Below are positions 63,968 to 64,000 of a DNA stretch of 64,000 nt, piece after piece (positions within the stretch are counted from its first letter, which is position 1; the number at the start of each line of letters is the position of its first letter). The translations under genes and the position numbers were made by a program. The notes below the pieces were generated by a model. It ran no database searches. It saw only the letters and a list, made by a program, of their open reading frames with translations, and was not told where the DNA came from. Source of the stretch: Cyclobacteriaceae bacterium (lineage in GTDB: Bacteria > Bacteroidota > Bacteroidia > Cytophagales > Cyclobacteriaceae); NCBI GenBank assembly GCA_028285685.1, contig JANQOR010000010.1:62001-126000 (forward strand), read 5' to 3'.

Positions 63968-64000
63968 AGATTATTCGTGATGTTGAGCGGCTAAGTTAAA

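Overview
The window looks like chromosomal DNA of a marine Bacteroidota, most likely of the Cytophagales type. The evidence is an ECF sigma / FecR / TonB-dependent receptor cassette with an STN and a carboxypeptidase-regulatory domain, a CHAT-TPR protein behind a second sigma factor, many lipoproteins with a Cys lipobox, YwqK/MORN-repeat proteins, Bat-like VWA/TPR genes, a Na+-translocating decarboxylase, and -7 promoter elements of the TAnnTTTG type lying almost on the start codons. Base composition is moderately AT-rich throughout. I see no insertion sequence, prophage, CRISPR array or rRNA. No stretch without a gene exceeds 300 bases; the longest gaps are about 150-200 bases.

Layout. 1-5543: the end of an M61 peptidase, then an adaptor / MacB-like permease / TolC efflux set that lacks its own ATPase. 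5720-13384: a small protein, then a cox-type molybdenum hydroxylase cluster (AAA ATPase, VWA protein, CoxG, 2Fe-2S, Mo and FAD subunits). The Mo subunit carries the form II (AYRGAGR) signature. A haloacid-dehalogenase-like gene follows, whose start codon sits in the middle of a perfect 38-bp palindrome. 13392-24465: metabolic and membrane genes (SDR, sodium:solute symporter, ABC permease, FMN-dependent 2-hydroxyacid oxidase, AIM24, DUF1643, gamma-glutamyltransferase-like protein, MlaE-like permease). 24531-31445: two repeat-bearing lipoproteins divergent from an ECF sigma / FecR / TonB receptor unit. 31586-32204: tRNA-Ser(GCU) and tRNA-Arg(UCU) enclosing a small GIY-YIG gene. 32402-36981: sigma factor, membrane zinc-finger anti-sigma candidate and a periplasmic TPR-CHAT protease-like protein in one tight operon.

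37083-50707: two YwqK-type repeat proteins, a two-gene Bat-like unit, thiolase, a minimal K+ channel, an M23 peptidase lipoprotein, two adjacent globins, a PQQ-type sugar dehydrogenase, an ABC-F protein, formate-tetrahydrofolate ligase and a CutA-like protein. 50719-55890: a TetR-controlled operon of ABC exporter, HlyD adaptor and TolC channel. The ABC nucleotide-binding domain has lost several catalytic motifs, and identical 13-bp palindromes lie at the tetR promoter and over the first codons of the ABC gene. 56022-64000: SulP transporter, a lipoprotein, a cupin pair, and an OadG-OadA-OadB operon encoding a biotin-dependent sodium pump.

The points most worth following up are the sigma / anti-sigma / CHAT module, the exporter with the degenerate ATPase and its two operators, and the start-codon palindrome after the cox cluster.
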